A stretch of 5,933 nt of DNA from Comamonas sp. (lineage in GTDB: Bacteria; Pseudomonadota; Gammaproteobacteria; Burkholderiales; Burkholderiaceae_C): assembly GCA_018384835.1 (NCBI GenBank), contig JAHAYB010000094.1:1-5933 (forward strand), written 5' to 3'. The notes beneath the pieces were generated by a model. The model saw nothing but the letters and a program-made list of their open reading frames with translations. It did not search any database and had not been told where the DNA came from. A program made the position numbers and the translations under genes. Positions 5,549-5,933 of the stretch are shown one piece after another (within the stretch, counting starts at the first letter, position 1; each line of letters starts with the position of its first letter).

Positions 5549-5800
5549 TTGGTGTATGTAGCCGTAAAAGTCGATATGGCTGTTTGTGCTTTCTTGCCCG
5601 ACTGCTAAGGATGTGGTAACTGGTGGCTGAGGATGAGCCGGTCAGCGGCCACTACGCTGGCATCCAGACCCAGTTGCAAGAAGGCGCTTGCTGTGGCATG
5701 AAGCCGCAATAAGTTGCTATGGCAGGTTCCTGCCCTAGGGCGTGGTACGAGAGCCTCGCGAAGCGGGCATATTTGGCGTTGGCGCTGCTACAGGTATCCG
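5549..5800. other. Hairpin-dense intergenic region, no gene recognised
   Basis: No open frame here has both a plausible start and length. Short inverted repeats follow one another: AGCCGTA/TATGGCT (5560-5566 with 5575-5581), CAGCG/CGCTG (5643-5647 with 5655-5659), CTGG/CCAG (5657-5660 with 5664-5667), GCAAG/CTTGC (5676-5680 with 5687-5691), TGTGGC/GCCGCA (5692-5697 with 5703-5708), GGCAGG/CCTGCC (5721-5726 with 5729-5734), the palindrome GCCCTAGGGC (5732-5741) and GCC-T-CGC/GCGGGC (5753-5759 with 5763-5768). Two stems need G-T pairs that work only in a plus-strand RNA. A minus-strand frame of about 58 codons is open over 5612-5788 but has no good start. Either a structured RNA/leader, a dispersed intergenic repeat or a decayed element. 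Confidence 0.4.
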
Positions 5801-5805
5801 TGCCA

Positions 5806-5814
5806 TGCTATAAA
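5806..5814 (+). promoter_or_regulatory. Extended -10 promoter for the gene starting at 5875
   Basis: TGC-TATAAA (5806-5814) fits an extended -10 element (TG-n-TATAAT with one mismatch); no good -35 is visible, as is common for this promoter class. Transcription would begin near 5821, giving a leader of about 54 nt before the ATG at 5875. Confidence 0.55.
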
Positions 5815-5874
5815 TGACGGGGTTTTTCGCTCACGTTGGTAAAATTAAAGCGGAAACAAGAATAGGTGCTTGCT

Positions 5875-5933
5875 ATGTTTATTACTTTATTGTTGGTGAC
5901 TTTAATTTTAGCAACAGCCGTTGCGTTGGTGGT
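5875..5933 (+). CDS. N-terminus of a hydrophobic (membrane or exported) protein, cut by window end
   Basis: Only 19 codons are visible: MFITLLLVTLILATAVALV. The stretch is uncharged and hydrophobic, so it is an N-terminal membrane anchor or first transmembrane helix; the lack of early Lys/Arg makes a classical signal peptide less likely. The ATG is preceded by AGGTG (5864-5868) with 6-nt spacing, a plausible ribosome binding site, and by an extended -10 promoter. The family cannot be identified from so little sequence. Confidence 0.7.
   Translation, partial: MFITLLLVTLILATAVALV

Noticed and set aside
5633..5701. Small plus-strand frame of 22 codons (ATG at 5633)
   Set aside because: Too short, no properly spaced ribosome site, and it lies in the hairpin-rich region where base pairing explains the sequence better.
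5560..5768. tRNA or other known RNA gene
   Set aside because: No cloverleaf, no T-arm GGTTCGAAT-type loop and no CCA end could be found; I do not recognise any catalogued RNA family.
1..5933. CRISPR array, toxin-antitoxin pair, prophage or defence island
   Set aside because: No regularly spaced repeats, no small paired genes and no phage or defence proteins; the genes are mostly housekeeping types.

Overview
The window reads as ordinary chromosomal DNA from a GC-rich beta-proteobacterium, probably of the Comamonadaceae or a close relative. This is inferred from the style of the S20 and MurJ proteins, the divergent rpsT/murJ pair and the codon use; no marker here fixes the genus. I see no transposase, integrase, CRISPR array, tRNA or rRNA.

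Layout. Positions 1-975 (+) hold most of a P1-family (S58, DmpA/NylC-type) self-processing aminopeptidase whose first few codons lie outside the window. A strong, symmetric terminator at 1004-1035 separates it from rpsT (ribosomal protein S20, 1123-1416, -), which has several partly competing hairpins just past its stop. rpsT and murJ (lipid II flippase, 1526-3082, +) diverge from a short shared promoter region, and murJ may be leaderless. murJ converges on a universal stress protein gene (3165-3557, -). Upstream of that gene lie a CRP/FNR-type palindrome and a 10-bp direct repeat.

Further right on the minus strand, a GNAT acetyltransferase (4942-5469) and a class I SAM-dependent methyltransferase (3666-4949) overlap by 8 bp and are probably translationally coupled. 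The stress protein gene lies 108 bp downstream and probably has its own promoter. Positions 5470-5874 contain no convincing gene. They hold an AT-rich block of overlapping inverted repeats, then about 250 bp dense in small hairpins (a decayed repeat or a structured RNA), then an extended -10 promoter in front of a new plus-strand gene starting at 5875 and cut by the window edge.

Functionally the genes are a mix: translation (S20), cell-wall precursor export (MurJ), stress response (Usp), small-molecule or protein modification (GNAT and methyltransferase) and peptide or amide hydrolysis (P1 peptidase). They do not form one pathway. I found no convincing novel multi-gene system. The features most worth following up are the structured intergenic region at 5549-5800 and the predicted FNR-type control of the stress protein gene.
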